64,000 nucleotides of DNA. Origin: Micromonospora arborensis. Lineage in GTDB: Bacteria > Actinomycetota > Actinomycetes > Mycobacteriales > Micromonosporaceae. The notes under the pieces are model-generated. The model searched no databases. It was not told the origin of the DNA and worked only from the letters and a program-made list of their open reading frames with translations. The position numbers and the translations under genes were made by a program. The stretch covers positions 124,001 to 188,000 of the forward strand of contig NZ_PYBV01000036.1 in NCBI RefSeq assembly GCF_003205615.1, in the 5' to 3' direction. Of this stretch, positions 15,841 to 25,220 are shown piece after piece; positions within the stretch are counted from its first letter, which is position 1, and the number at the start of each line of letters is the position of its first letter.

Positions 15841-17568
15841 ATGTCGACGACGAATCGACCCCTGCGCAGCGAGCAGTGGTTCGGTGCCCAGGGCCGCAAC
15901 GGGTTCATCCATCGGTCCTGGATGCGCAATCAGGGGTTCGCGGACGACGTCTTCGACGGGCGACCGGTGATCGGCATCGCCACCACCTGGTCGGAGCTGA
16001 CACCCTGCAACGCCCACCTGCGCGACCTGGCCGAATCGGTGAAGCGGGGCGTGTGGGAGAGCGGGGGACTGCCGCTGGAGTTCCCCGCGATGAGCCTGGG
16101 CGAGCCCCTCATGCGACCCACCACCATGCTCTACCGCAATCTGCTGGCGATGGAGTTGGAGGAGTCGGTCCGCGCCAACCCGCTCGACGGGGTGGTCCTG
16201 CTCTCCGGCTGCGACAAGACCACCCCGGGTCTGCTGATGGGCGCGGCGAGCGTCGACCTGCCGACCCTGATGATCACCGGCGGCCCGATGCTCAACGGCA
16301 AGTTCCGTGGTCAGGACATCGGCTCGGGCACCGTCGTCTGGCGCTTCACCGAGGAGATGCGCGCCGGTCGGATGACGGCCGCGGACTGCTCCGAGGCGGA
16401 GGTCGGCATGTCCCGTAGCCGGGGCCACTGCATGACCATGGGTACGGCGTCCACGATGGCCTGCGTGACCGAGGCGTTGGGCGTGCAACTGCCGGGGGCC
16501 GCCGCCGTACCGGCGGTCGACTCCCGGAGGTACGCGCTCGCGCAGGCCGCCGGCCGCCGGATCATCACCATGGTCGAACAGGACCAGCGGCTGTCCACCG
16601 TGCTGACCCGGGAGGCGTTCGAGAACGCCATCCGGGTCAACGCCGCGATCGGCGGGTCGACCAACGCGGTCGTACACCTGCTCGCGATCGCGGGACGGCT
16701 CGGCGTCCCGCTGTCGCTGGAGGACTTCGACACCCTCACCGCCGAGGTGCCCATGCTCGTCAACCTGATGCCGTCCGGGAAGTACCTGATGGAGGACTTC
16801 GCCTACGCGGGCGGCGTTCCGGTGGTGATGAACGAGATCGCCCCGCTGCTGCACCTGGATCACGTCACCGTCAGCGGGCAGAGCGTGGCCGACAACATCA
16901 GCGGTGCCCAGTGCTGGAACCGGGACGTCATCGGCACCCTGGACGAACCGTTCCAACCGGCCGGCTCGGGCACCGTGGTGCTGCGCGGATCGCTCGCGCC
17001 GTCCGGGGCGGTACTGAAGGTCTCCGCCGCCTCGCCCCACCTGCTCAAGCACACCGGCCCGGCGCTCGTCTTCGACCGGATCGAGGACTACGTCGCCGCC
17101 GCCGACGACCCGGAGCTCGACGTCACCCCGGACACGGTGATCGTGGTGCGCAACGCCGGCCCCCGGGGCTACCCCGGCTTCCCGGAGGTGGGCAACGTGC
17201 CCATGCCGCGGCGGCTGCTCGCCGACGGCATCACCGACATGGTGCGGATCTCCGACGCCCGGATGAGCGGCACCGGGTATGGCACCTGCGTCCTGCACGT
17301 GGCCCCGGAGGCGTCGGTGGGTGGTCCGCTCGCGCTGGTGCGTACCGGCGACCTGGTCCGGGTCGACGTCCCGACGCGGCGGCTGGACCTGCTGGTCGAC
17401 GACGCGACACTCACCCAACGCCGCGCCGCCTGGCAACCGCCGGCGCGGACGGCGGACCGGGGCTGGGCACGCCTGTACACCGAGCACGTCCTCCAGGCCG
17501 ACCAGGGCGCCGACCTCGACTTTTTGGTCGGTGGCAGCGGCAGCGCCGTACCCCGGCACTCGCACTGA
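15841..17568 (+). CDS. IlvD/Edd family sugar-acid dehydratase (L-arabonate dehydratase-like)
   Basis: The product has 575 residues from ATG 15841. The family signatures are the iron-sulfur cysteine regions GVVLLSGCDKTTPGLLMG and SRGHCMTMGTASTM, and NAAIGGSTNAVVHL. Length and the start QWFGAQGRNGFIHRSWMRNQG match sugar-acid dehydratases (L-arabonate, D-xylonate) rather than the branched-chain enzyme, which lacks that opening. It removes water from an aldonate to give a 2-keto-3-deoxy acid. In this cluster L-arabonate is the expected substrate, pointing to oxidative arabinose use, although dehydrogenase and lactonase genes are not nearby. Confidence 0.85.
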   Translation: MSTTNRPLRSEQWFGAQGRNGFIHRSWMRNQGFADDVFDGRPVIGIATTWSELTPCNAHLRDLAESVKRGVWESGGLPLEFPAMSLGEPLMRPTTMLYRNLLAMELEESVRANPLDGVVLLSGCDKTTPGLLMGAASVDLPTLMITGGPMLNGKFRGQDIGSGTVVWRFTEEMRAGRMTAADCSEAEVGMSRSRGHCMTMGTASTMACVTEALGVQLPGAAAVPAVDSRRYALAQAAGRRIITMVEQDQRLSTVLTREAFENAIRVNAAIGGSTNAVVHLLAIAGRLGVPLSLEDFDTLTAEVPMLVNLMPSGKYLMEDFAYAGGVPVVMNEIAPLLHLDHVTVSGQSVADNISGAQCWNRDVIGTLDEPFQPAGSGTVVLRGSLAPSGAVLKVSAASPHLLKHTGPALVFDRIEDYVAAADDPELDVTPDTVIVVRNAGPRGYPGFPEVGNVPMPRRLLADGITDMVRISDARMSGTGYGTCVLHVAPEASVGGPLALVRTGDLVRVDVPTRRLDLLVDDATLTQRRAAWQPPARTADRGWARLYTEHVLQADQGADLDFLVGGSGSAVPRHSH

Positions 17569-17580
17569 CCGTTCGCGAGT

Positions 17581-17609
17581 GGGAGCCCCAGCGCACGGCT
17601 GGGGCTCCC
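17581..17609. terminator. Bidirectional terminator hairpin
   Basis: A perfect 12-base stem (GGGAGCCCCAGC and its complement) with a 5-base loop lies between the convergent dehydratase and membrane protein genes. Confidence 0.8.
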
Positions 17610-17610
17610 G

Positions 17611-18540
17611 TCACCGCCCGCAGGCCCCGCACGCTCGGCGGGTACGCAGGTGGTAGTCGCCTGACGCCGCGAGGAGCCCGAGCCCCAGGACCCAGTACGC
17701 CGACATCGCCACCCAGAGGAACGTGTCGGAGAACTCGCTGATCGAGCCGGTCATCAACTGCACAAGCCCCACGCCGAAGTACGCCACGATGCTCGCCCCG
17801 AGCCCGAAGCCGGGCACCAGCAACAGCAGTCGGGGGATCGGGCGGCCGGCGAGCAGCGGCACCCACCCCGGCCACACCTCACCCCACCGGTGGACGAGCG
17901 CCATCGGCAACAGCGCGCCCGCCAGCAGCAGACCGACCTCCAGCCCGATCACGGAGGCGTTCTGGATGAGGCTGTCGAACCCCACCGCGACCTGTGCCGC
18001 GAAGCGCGTCACGAGGCCGGCCACCGCGACGTACGCGGCCCAGCGTGCCCACCGCGCGGGGACCGCGCGGTGGTGACCGGGTCGCCCGGTCCGACAGCAC
18101 TGCGGGCAGTCACCCCGGGTGCGCCGCTGGTAGCGGGCGGTGGCCAGGCCAAGCAGGGCCGCTCCGGTCACACAACCCAGCCGGCTGGCGAACGCCGTCG
18201 GGTCGAAGTGCGGGCTGACCATGAACAGCAGGAAGCCCACAAGCTCCGGCAGCAGGATCGCGGCGGCTGCGACCAGCGCCCCGGTGACCGCCCAGGCGAC
18301 CCCCGCGAGCACCGGCCGCCACGTCGACACCCGATCCAGCGCAACGGCCAGCACGGCCGCGGCCAGACACAACGCCACCGACCGCCAACCGGTGAATCCC
18401 ACCAGGTCCGAACCGAACTGCCGGAACTCCGGGGCTTCGCCGACGGTCCACGCCAGACGCACGCCCCCGTATGCCACGGCCCAGCCGAGCACTGCGTACG
18501 TCAGGCCGTGGCCAGCCCTACGGGCGATTGAAGTCACCAT
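17611..18540 (-). CDS. Multi-pass membrane protein of unknown function
   Basis: The product has 309 residues starting MVTSIARRAGHGLTYAVLGWAVAYG behind GGGAGGA. About seven or eight hydrophobic segments are spaced over the whole chain (for example VALCLAAAVLAVAL, GLLLAGALLPMALV, FLWVAMSAYWVLGLGLLAAS). A short cytosolic loop carries DCPQCCRTG, and the C-terminus RRACGACGR adds a second cysteine pair, so metal or redox binding is possible. It is divergent from the ECF sigma factor gene, with which it shares a 206-base promoter region. No named family is recognised. Confidence 0.7.
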   Translation of the reverse strand: MVTSIARRAGHGLTYAVLGWAVAYGGVRLAWTVGEAPEFRQFGSDLVGFTGWRSVALCLAAAVLAVALDRVSTWRPVLAGVAWAVTGALVAAAAILLPELVGFLLFMVSPHFDPTAFASRLGCVTGAALLGLATARYQRRTRGDCPQCCRTGRPGHHRAVPARWARWAAYVAVAGLVTRFAAQVAVGFDSLIQNASVIGLEVGLLLAGALLPMALVHRWGEVWPGWVPLLAGRPIPRLLLLVPGFGLGASIVAYFGVGLVQLMTGSISEFSDTFLWVAMSAYWVLGLGLLAASGDYHLRTRRACGACGR

Positions 18541-18746
18541 GCGTCCGATCCTCCCGCTGCCCTGGCTCGGGCGAACCCCGCCGACAGGGGAGGGGTGCTC
18601 CCTCGCCGGAGGGAGCTGCTCCGGACGCCGACGGCCGCACGCGCTGCTACGGTCACCGCCGCTGACCTGGCATTCCGCCGAACCTCGGCGTCGACGCAAC
18701 CTGACGGTCGTCCGGACCCGTCGAGCGTGCGGAGGAGGGAGCCTCA

Positions 18747-19259
18747 ATGATTGATGCCGAGCGGGAGTTCGTGGAGTACGTCTCCGCGCGACTGCCGAGC
18801 CTGCATCGGACCGCGTTCCTGATGTGCGGTGATGCCCACTTGGCCGACGACGTGGTGCAGCAGACTCTCACCGCGTTGTACGTGCACTGGCGCAAGGTCA
18901 GCCGGGCCGACAACGTCGACGCGTACGTGCACCGGATGCTGGTGCACAAGCTCGTCGACGAGAAGCGGTTGAGCTGGGCGAAAGTCCGGCTGTTCGGGTC
19001 GACACCGGAGCCGGAGCGTCCGGTGACGCCACACGACGAGGTGGCCGAGCGGGACAGCCTGGTCGCCGCGCTCGCTCATCTTCCCCGTGGTCAACGAACC
19101 GTACTCGTTCTGCGGTTTCTGTGTGATCTGTCGCTGACCGACACGGCTGCGGCGATGGGCTGCTCCGAAGGCAACGTGAAGTCGCAGACGGCTCGGGCGC
19201 TGGCAGCGATCCGCCAACTGCTCGCCGTCACCGAAATGGCCGGGAGGAACTCGAGATGA
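18747..19259 (+). CDS. ECF RNA polymerase sigma factor, SigE family
   Basis: The product has 170 residues. Region 2 is visible in FVEYVSARLPSLHRTAFLMCGDAHLADDVVQQTL and DAYVHRMLVHKLVDEKR; region 4 is LPRGQRTVLVLRFLCDLSLTDTAAAMGCSEGNVKSQ. The set matches the actinomycete SigE-type ECF group. The 3' end overlaps the next gene by four bases (ATGA), and that gene encodes a membrane-anchored protein starting with an anti-sigma-like N-terminus. This supports a sigma/anti-sigma pair that senses something outside the cell. Confidence 0.92.
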   Translation: MIDAEREFVEYVSARLPSLHRTAFLMCGDAHLADDVVQQTLTALYVHWRKVSRADNVDAYVHRMLVHKLVDEKRLSWAKVRLFGSTPEPERPVTPHDEVAERDSLVAALAHLPRGQRTVLVLRFLCDLSLTDTAAAMGCSEGNVKSQTARALAAIRQLLAVTEMAGRNSR

Positions 19260-20428
19260 CCATGTTGGATGACCAGCGAATCGCCGAACTGCTGCACTCG
19301 GCGCCGGTTCCCGAGCCGCGGGTGGACGTGGGCCGCGCGATCCGCGACGGCCGGCGTCGCCGCCAGCGCCGCCGCGTCGGCGGTGCCACCGCGGGGACGG
19401 TGCTTGCCGGGCTCGGCGTCGTGGGCGCCGTCCAGTTCGGCGGGGTCGCCAGAGAGCCCGCTCCGGCCACGCCGGCCCTCGCGGCGTCACCGACCGTGAG
19501 CACGCCGGCCGCCCCGGCCTCGTCGCTCACCTGCGAGGCGTCGTGGCTGCCGCAGCCGATCCCCGGACCGGTCGCGGTGGCGATCGGCGTCGACCCCACC
19601 GGGCGACACATCGTCGGTGAGATCGGCACTGGCAACGAGGACGGGCGGGTCGTGCTCTGGACCGACGGCCAGGCAACTGTCCTGCCGGCCGCCGTGCGGC
19701 ACGGGAACGCGGTCAACGCGGACGGGTACGTGATCGGCACCAACGGCGACGGCACCGGCTGGGTCTACCGGAACGGGTCGCTGCGCACTCTAGCCACGCC
19801 GCCCGGCTACGACGCGGTCCTCGTACACGCGATCAACGGTCGAGGCGACATCGCCGGCACCGCCAGGGGCGCCAACGACTCGCACCACGCCGTGCTGTGG
19901 TCGGTGGACCGCCCGCAGGAGTACCGGTTGATCGGCCGGCCGGGATCCACCGCGACCGGAATCACCGAGGACGGCACGGTCGTCGGCAAGATGGGCGGTC
20001 TGCCCTACCGGTGGACGCCGCAGGGGACGGGGAAGGCCCTCCCGTTGCCGGACGGATCCCCGAGCGCCTCGGTCGAGTCGGCGCACGGTACCTGGGCGGT
20101 CGGCATGGTCGCCGGTGCCAAGAAGGGCGGTGGCGTGGAGATGCTGCCGGTGCGCTGGGATCTCGCGACCGGGGCGGTGAGCCGGCTGCCGTTCCCCGGG
20201 GTGGCCGCGATTGCCAGCAACGGTGACCTGCTGGTCGGCGACGGCGCACCGCTGGTCGTCGCCCCGGACGGCACATCCCGCAGGTTGCCGGGCCGGCCCG
20301 ACGTCCGAGCGACCGAAGCGGGCACGTACACGGCCGAGGGGATCAGTGACGACGGCCTGACCGTGGTCGGCGCCGTCTACGAGAACGAGGTGCACCGGCC
20401 ACTGGTGTGGCGCTGCACCCGCGCCTGA
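19256..20428 (+). CDS. Membrane-anchored repeat protein, likely regulator of the ECF sigma factor
   Basis: The product has 390 residues. The short cytosolic N-terminus (LDDQRIAELLHSAPVPEPRVD, then a basic RRRRQRRR run) and the single membrane segment TAGTVLAGLGVVGAVQFGGV are typical of SigE-associated anti-sigma-like proteins. The outside part (about 95-390) contains repeated units resembling HAF/beta-propeller repeats: AVNADGYVIGTNG, INGRGDIAGTARG, ITEDGTVVGKMGG and ISDDGLTVVGAVYE. The propeller could sense a ligand in the envelope. It overlaps the sigma gene by four bases. A role as anti-sigma factor is inferred; no zinc-binding ZAS motif is seen. Confidence 0.75.
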   Translation: MTMLDDQRIAELLHSAPVPEPRVDVGRAIRDGRRRRQRRRVGGATAGTVLAGLGVVGAVQFGGVAREPAPATPALAASPTVSTPAAPASSLTCEASWLPQPIPGPVAVAIGVDPTGRHIVGEIGTGNEDGRVVLWTDGQATVLPAAVRHGNAVNADGYVIGTNGDGTGWVYRNGSLRTLATPPGYDAVLVHAINGRGDIAGTARGANDSHHAVLWSVDRPQEYRLIGRPGSTATGITEDGTVVGKMGGLPYRWTPQGTGKALPLPDGSPSASVESAHGTWAVGMVAGAKKGGGVEMLPVRWDLATGAVSRLPFPGVAAIASNGDLLVGDGAPLVVAPDGTSRRLPGRPDVRATEAGTYTAEGISDDGLTVVGAVYENEVHRPLVWRCTRA

Positions 20429-20464
20429 GGACCGACCGCCGCCCGTACACCGGGCGGTGAGTGC

Positions 20465-20502
20465 CGGGTTGGCGCCGAGGCTCGAACCCCGGCGCCAACC
20501 CG
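20465..20502. terminator. Bidirectional terminator hairpin
   Basis: A perfect 12-base stem (CGGGTTGGCGCC and its complement at 20491-20502) lies between convergent genes. A second small hairpin (CCGCCCG/CGGGCGG) is just upstream. Confidence 0.75.
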
Positions 20503-20506
20503 AGTG

Positions 20507-22084
20507 TCAGGCCGGGGCGGCCGGGCAGCTCGCGCCGACCGGCGGGAGGGCCTTGTCGATCAGGTACCGGTCGACGCGACTCCGGGTGCACTCCGTGCGT
20601 GGGTAGCTGGCGTGGCCCGACCCCTCGTAGGTGAGGAGACGGCCATGCGTGCCGAGTTGGCGCGCCACCCGCTGCGCCCCGTCGTACGGGGTGGCCGGAT
20701 CGTAGCGACCGTTGAGCAGCAGCACCGGGGTGCTCGTCCGCACCCGCAGCGGATGCTGCGGGTTGACCGCCGTCCAGCCCAGGCAGATCGCGGCGAAGCG
20801 GACGACCAGCGGGGAGGCCCGCAGGTGCGGTGCCTCGGCGCGGGACAGCTCCAGATACCGGTTCCACTCGGCGAACCCGTCGACCGGCAGCGACCAGTCC
20901 TGGCAGAACGCGGGTAGGGCGTACTCGGTCAGGTCCTGGTTGCTGTCGGCCGGCACCATCGGGGACGCCAGCGGGGGATCGGCGGCCTCGCCCCGCTCCA
21001 ACGCGAGGAGCATGTTCGCGAGGTCGGCCCAGGTCGAGTCGAAGAAGTTGACGAATGTCGCGAACCCGAGCTCGAACCAGGTCAGCGTGGCGCCGGTGCC
21101 CGCGTCGACCAACGTGCCGGCATCGGCGCGGCGCATCAACCGGTCGTACAGCGCCGGCACGTCGCGTCCGTGCAGCGCACAGCTCGGGGTCCGGTCGCAC
21201 CAGGCCACGAACTCGTGGAACAAAGCCTCGTTACTGGCCGCCCCGCTGCGGAAGTACCCTTCGACCCCCTGGCTGTGGTCCATCACGCTGTCCATGGCCA
21301 GTGCGCGGACGCGGTCGGGATACAGCTCGGCGTAGGCCTGCCCGATCAGGGTGCCGTAGGACCACTCGTAGAAGCTGAGCTGCCGCTCACCGAGTGCCGC
21401 CCGGATGGCGTCGGTGTCACGCGCGACGCTCACACTGTCGAGGTGGTCGAACAGTGGGCCGCTCTTGGCGCGGCAGTCGTCACGCAACTGGCGGTTGTAG
21501 GTGCGGAGTCGCTCGAACTCCGCCGCGTTGGCGGGTGACAGGGAGGGGTGCCGGGCCAGCATCGCTGACGAGCAGCGCACCGGTGCGCTACGGACCGTAC
21601 CCCGGGGATCGAAGCCGACGATGTCGAAGCGGCGCAGCACGTCCGGCCCGAGCTGGCTGGCGGCCGTCAGCGCCACGTCCACCCCGGACAGGCCGGGACC
21701 GCCGGGGTTGAAGACCAGGACACCGATGCGGGCGGCCGGGTCGGCGGCGGGACGTCGGGCCAGAGCCAGCTCGAAGGTCTCCCCTCCCGGCCGGGCCCAG
21801 TCGACCGGCAGGCGCAGGGTTCCGCATCGCGTACCCGGATCGTCGGCCGGGTCCGCGCACGCCCGCCAGTCGATGCGGCCGTTCCACCCGCCGGTGCTGC
21901 TTTCGACGACCGAACCGGTGGCCGGCCCGGTGCCGCCGGACGACGCCGGCGCGGCGACCGCGAACGCCGGTGGGGCGTTCAGCGACAGGGCGACGAGGAC
22001 CGCGACGGCGGCCGGAATGCGACGGACAAGCGGCGAGCGTCGACGGTCGACCCCGCCGCGTCGCCAGAGGGTGGGTCTCTTCAT
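20507..22084 (-). CDS. Exported alpha/beta-hydrolase of the tripeptidyl aminopeptidase (TAP/SlpD) family
   Basis: The product has 525 residues from ATG 22084 (MKRPTLWRRG); ATG 22093 is an alternative. The signal peptide runs through IPAAVAVLVALSLNAPPAFA. The hydrolase core has VLVFNPGGPGLSG, the nucleophile in FYEWSYGTLIGQAY, the acidic residue in LLNGRYDPATPYDGA and histidine in EGSGHASYPR. TAP-family peptidases remove N-terminal tripeptides or short peptides from secreted proteins. The elbow reads E-W-S-Y-G instead of the more usual G-x-S-Y-G, which is noted but may still be active. The gene ends against the convergent repeat-protein gene. Confidence 0.88.
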   Translation of the reverse strand: MKRPTLWRRGGVDRRRSPLVRRIPAAVAVLVALSLNAPPAFAVAAPASSGGTGPATGSVVESSTGGWNGRIDWRACADPADDPGTRCGTLRLPVDWARPGGETFELALARRPAADPAARIGVLVFNPGGPGLSGVDVALTAASQLGPDVLRRFDIVGFDPRGTVRSAPVRCSSAMLARHPSLSPANAAEFERLRTYNRQLRDDCRAKSGPLFDHLDSVSVARDTDAIRAALGERQLSFYEWSYGTLIGQAYAELYPDRVRALAMDSVMDHSQGVEGYFRSGAASNEALFHEFVAWCDRTPSCALHGRDVPALYDRLMRRADAGTLVDAGTGATLTWFELGFATFVNFFDSTWADLANMLLALERGEAADPPLASPMVPADSNQDLTEYALPAFCQDWSLPVDGFAEWNRYLELSRAEAPHLRASPLVVRFAAICLGWTAVNPQHPLRVRTSTPVLLLNGRYDPATPYDGAQRVARQLGTHGRLLTYEGSGHASYPRTECTRSRVDRYLIDKALPPVGASCPAAPA

Positions 22085-22162
22085 GGTCAGCATTCGCCCA
22101 GCCTGCCGACGACCGGTCCATGCCGGATCCATGCCGGTCCGGAGGCGGCCTCCGGGGAACGT

Positions 22163-24964
22163 TCAGCGGGCGGTCGCCAACCGCTCGGACAGCTCCTCGG
22201 CCTGCGGATGACCGAGCCGGTCGAAGATCGCCAACGCCTGTCCCCAGAGGTCCCTCGACGTGTCGTGGTCGCCCACCGCCCGATGGCTGTCGCCGAGCCG
22301 GACGAGTGTCTCGGCCCGCCCGCACTGGTCCTGAGCGTCGGAATACAGCGCGAGGGCGCGTCGATAGCAGGCCGCCGCCGTCGGATGCGCCCCGAGACCC
22401 TGATGGGCGAAGCCGAGGCTGTCCCAGGTGTGGGCCTCGCCCACCCGGTTCTGAACCTCGGCATGGAGTGCCAGCGCCCGCTCACAGTAGGAGATGGCAC
22501 GGACGTGCTCGTCCAGCCGGGCGTGGCCCCACCCGATCGCGTTGAGCGCGGCGGCCGTGCCGCGTTTGTCGTCGCTGCTGCTGGACAGCGCGAGCGCCGC
22601 CTCGGCGTGCGGCAGTGCTTCCCGGGGGTTGCCCTCGATGTCGTACACCCAGGCGAGCTGCAGGTGGATACTCGCCTGCCCCGGCCGGTCGACGATCGTG
22701 TCGTACCGCGCCAACGCGTCGCGCAGGTGGCGGCGGGCCGCCTCGTAGCGGCGGAGCTGCAGGTGCGCCAGCGCAAGGTCCCGGTGTGCCAGCGCCTCGG
22801 CCCGTGGAACGCTGCGGCGTCGCGCGACCGTGACCGCGATGGCCTGCACGGCGGCCAGGTCGTGCCACTGCGACAAACGGCTGAGCAAGGGCGTGAGGGT
22901 CTGGGCGAACTGCACCGCGTGGGCGTCGAAGCCGTGGGCGACCGCGTCGTCGACGGCAGCCAGCAGCACCCGCTGTTCGACGGTGAACCAGGCCAGCGCG
23001 GACCGGTGGTCGGCAAACACCGGCTGTGCCGTCTCGGCGGTCCGGGGCATCGGATCGAGCGGCTGGTGGCCGGGGTCGACAAGCCTCGCCGCGGCACGTG
23101 TGGCACACAGGTAGTGGTCGAGCACCCGCTTGCGGACCGATCTGCGCTCGGCCGCGGAGTCGTGTGCGTCGGTCAGCTCCTCCCCGTAGGCCCGGAGCAG
23201 ATCGTGGCACCGGAAGCGGTTGGGGGACTGCTCGGCCAGCAGGTTCGCCAGAGTCAACTCGTCGAGCGCCGGCCGGATCAGGTGTGGCGGCGCTCCGGCG
23301 AGGGTGGCCGCCGCCGCCGCGCTGATCTCCCCAGCGGGGTGCAGGCTGAGCTGCCGGAACAGCCGGGCCGCGTCCGCGCTGAGCAGACGGTACGACCAGG
23401 AGAGCACCGTACGCAGGTCGGTGGCGGCGTCGTCGGTGGCCAGGGCGGCGAGCCCGCCCCGGCTCACCGCCAGATCGTCCGCGATGGCCTGAAGTGGGAA
23501 CGTGGGCCGGGCGGCGGCTCGCGCGGCCACGATGGACAGGGCGAGGGGCAACCGCGCGGTACGGGTGATCAGCTCGTCCACCGCGGCCGGCTGAGCGGCG
23601 GCCCGTTGCGCACCGAGCCGGCGTACGAGCAGTTGGCGTGCTTCGGCGGTGCTGGGCAGGTCCAGTGCGACGGGATGGGCGCCTTCGGCGGCGACCAGGC
23701 CGGGCAGCGTGTGGCGACTCGTCACGATGACGCCACACCGGGCCGACCCGGGCAGCAGCGGGCGCACCTGTTCGGCGTCGCGGGCGTTGTCGAGCAGCAC
23801 GAGCAGCCGTCGATCCGCCGTCAGGCTGCGGTAGAGGGCGAACTGGGCTGCCGGTTCGGCGGGTATCTCCAGGGGCTTCACGCCCAGGGCGGGCAGCAGC
23901 GAGCGTACGACGACTGTCGACGGTGCGGCTTCCTCTGTTGCGGTGCCGAAACCGCCCAGGTCGACGTGGAGTTGCCCGTCGGGGAAGTGGTGCAGGCTGT
24001 CATGTGCCCAGCGCAACGCCAGCCAGGTCTTTCCGACGCCACCGGTGCCGGTGACGACGACGGTGCCGGCCGGCCCGCTGTCGTCGAGCAGCAGCGTCGT
24101 GAGCCGGGCCAGCTCGCGGGTCCGGCCCGTGAACAACGTCGGCGGGGCCGGCAACTGCCGGGGAACGATCCGCGGCGTGGGCTTCTCCGGCGTCCGCGCC
24201 CCGGCTGTCGACAGCTCCCGGTCGGCCCGCAGGATCCTGGTGTGTAGCTGTTGGAGATCGGGACCGGGCTCGACGCCCACCTCGTCGGAGAGTTGTCGGT
24301 GCAGCCGCCGGTACGTCGCCAGCGCGTCCGCCCGCCGCCCGGCGCGGGCCAGGGCCACCATCAGCTGCCCCCATGGGCGCTCGCGTAGCGGATCCCCGTC
24401 GATCTGGGCCCGGAGCGGCTCGATCAGCTCGTTGTGCCGACCGGCGCGCAGGTGGAGATCCGCGACCTCCTCCAGCAGACTCGACCGCTGCTCCTCAAGT
24501 CGTGCCCGGACGGAGAGCAACACCCCCCGACCGGGAAGGCCCGCGAACGGCTCACCACGCCATAGCGCCAGCGCCGCCTCGAACGCCCGCAGGGCATCCG
24601 AGCAGAGGTCCTGCCGCAACGCGTGATACCCACGCTGCGTCAGGTCGTCGAAGGCCGCGCTGTCCAACGTCTGCGCGTCGAGGACGAGGCGATAGCCGGT
24701 GGCCTCCGCGAGGATGGCGGGGTCGGGGACGTCGGGGGTCCGCAAGGCCCGTCGAAGCGCCCAGACGTAGGTCTTCACGTTGCCGGCCGCAGTCTTCGGC
24801 GGACGTCCCTGCCACAGCTCGTCGACCAGTTGGTCGATGGACCAGGCGGTGCCGGGCTGCGACATCAGGACGGCCAGCAGGCGCATCTGCATCGGCGGGC
24901 CGAGGGCCAGCCGCTCCCCGGCGGAAGACCACACCTCGACCGGCCCAAGCACTTGGTACCGCAT
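22163..24964 (-). CDS. AfsR/SARP-type transcriptional regulator with NB-ARC and TPR domains
   Basis: The product has 933 residues if it starts at MRYQVLGPVEV; ATG codons at 24991 and 25018 are alternatives. The order is a winged-helix DNA-binding domain (about 1-90, IDQLVDELWQGRPPKTAAGNVKTYV), a bacterial transcriptional activation domain (95-245), an NB-ARC NTPase (about 270-560, P-loop VTGTGGVGKTWLALRW, LVLLDNARDAEQVRPLLPG) and a long TPR-like C-terminus. Members such as AfsR often control secondary metabolism or stress genes. No biosynthetic cluster lies beside it. It is upstream of, and co-directional with, the TAP peptidase gene, separated by 78 bases. Confidence 0.92.
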   Translation of the reverse strand: MRYQVLGPVEVWSSAGERLALGPPMQMRLLAVLMSQPGTAWSIDQLVDELWQGRPPKTAAGNVKTYVWALRRALRTPDVPDPAILAEATGYRLVLDAQTLDSAAFDDLTQRGYHALRQDLCSDALRAFEAALALWRGEPFAGLPGRGVLLSVRARLEEQRSSLLEEVADLHLRAGRHNELIEPLRAQIDGDPLRERPWGQLMVALARAGRRADALATYRRLHRQLSDEVGVEPGPDLQQLHTRILRADRELSTAGARTPEKPTPRIVPRQLPAPPTLFTGRTRELARLTTLLLDDSGPAGTVVVTGTGGVGKTWLALRWAHDSLHHFPDGQLHVDLGGFGTATEEAAPSTVVVRSLLPALGVKPLEIPAEPAAQFALYRSLTADRRLLVLLDNARDAEQVRPLLPGSARCGVIVTSRHTLPGLVAAEGAHPVALDLPSTAEARQLLVRRLGAQRAAAQPAAVDELITRTARLPLALSIVAARAAARPTFPLQAIADDLAVSRGGLAALATDDAATDLRTVLSWSYRLLSADAARLFRQLSLHPAGEISAAAAATLAGAPPHLIRPALDELTLANLLAEQSPNRFRCHDLLRAYGEELTDAHDSAAERRSVRKRVLDHYLCATRAAARLVDPGHQPLDPMPRTAETAQPVFADHRSALAWFTVEQRVLLAAVDDAVAHGFDAHAVQFAQTLTPLLSRLSQWHDLAAVQAIAVTVARRRSVPRAEALAHRDLALAHLQLRRYEAARRHLRDALARYDTIVDRPGQASIHLQLAWVYDIEGNPREALPHAEAALALSSSSDDKRGTAAALNAIGWGHARLDEHVRAISYCERALALHAEVQNRVGEAHTWDSLGFAHQGLGAHPTAAACYRRALALYSDAQDQCGRAETLVRLGDSHRAVGDHDTSRDLWGQALAIFDRLGHPQAEELSERLATAR

Positions 24965-25220
24965 CGCCGGCGGCCCTGCCGCAGGGTCCATCACCCGATC
25001 GTACGGATCTGCGCCCATCCTGTTTCATCGGCTGGACGGTTGGGGGGTCTCGACCAGTTCGGGATGTCGGTCCGCCGCTCCACGGATCGTCACCCGGCTC
25101 CTCGTCGGGGTGGCGCGGATTCTTTGCCTTCTATACCGTGGCACGGTCCCGGGCGGCTGCTTACTCGACGGGGCTGTCCGCGCCACGACATCGCGTACGC
25201 GATCGGAAGAGGGGTTCGTC

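Noticed and set aside
15664..17565. 633-residue minus-strand open frame over the dehydratase gene
   Set aside because: Antisense shadow of the IlvD/Edd gene caused by high GC; no motif or ribosome binding site.
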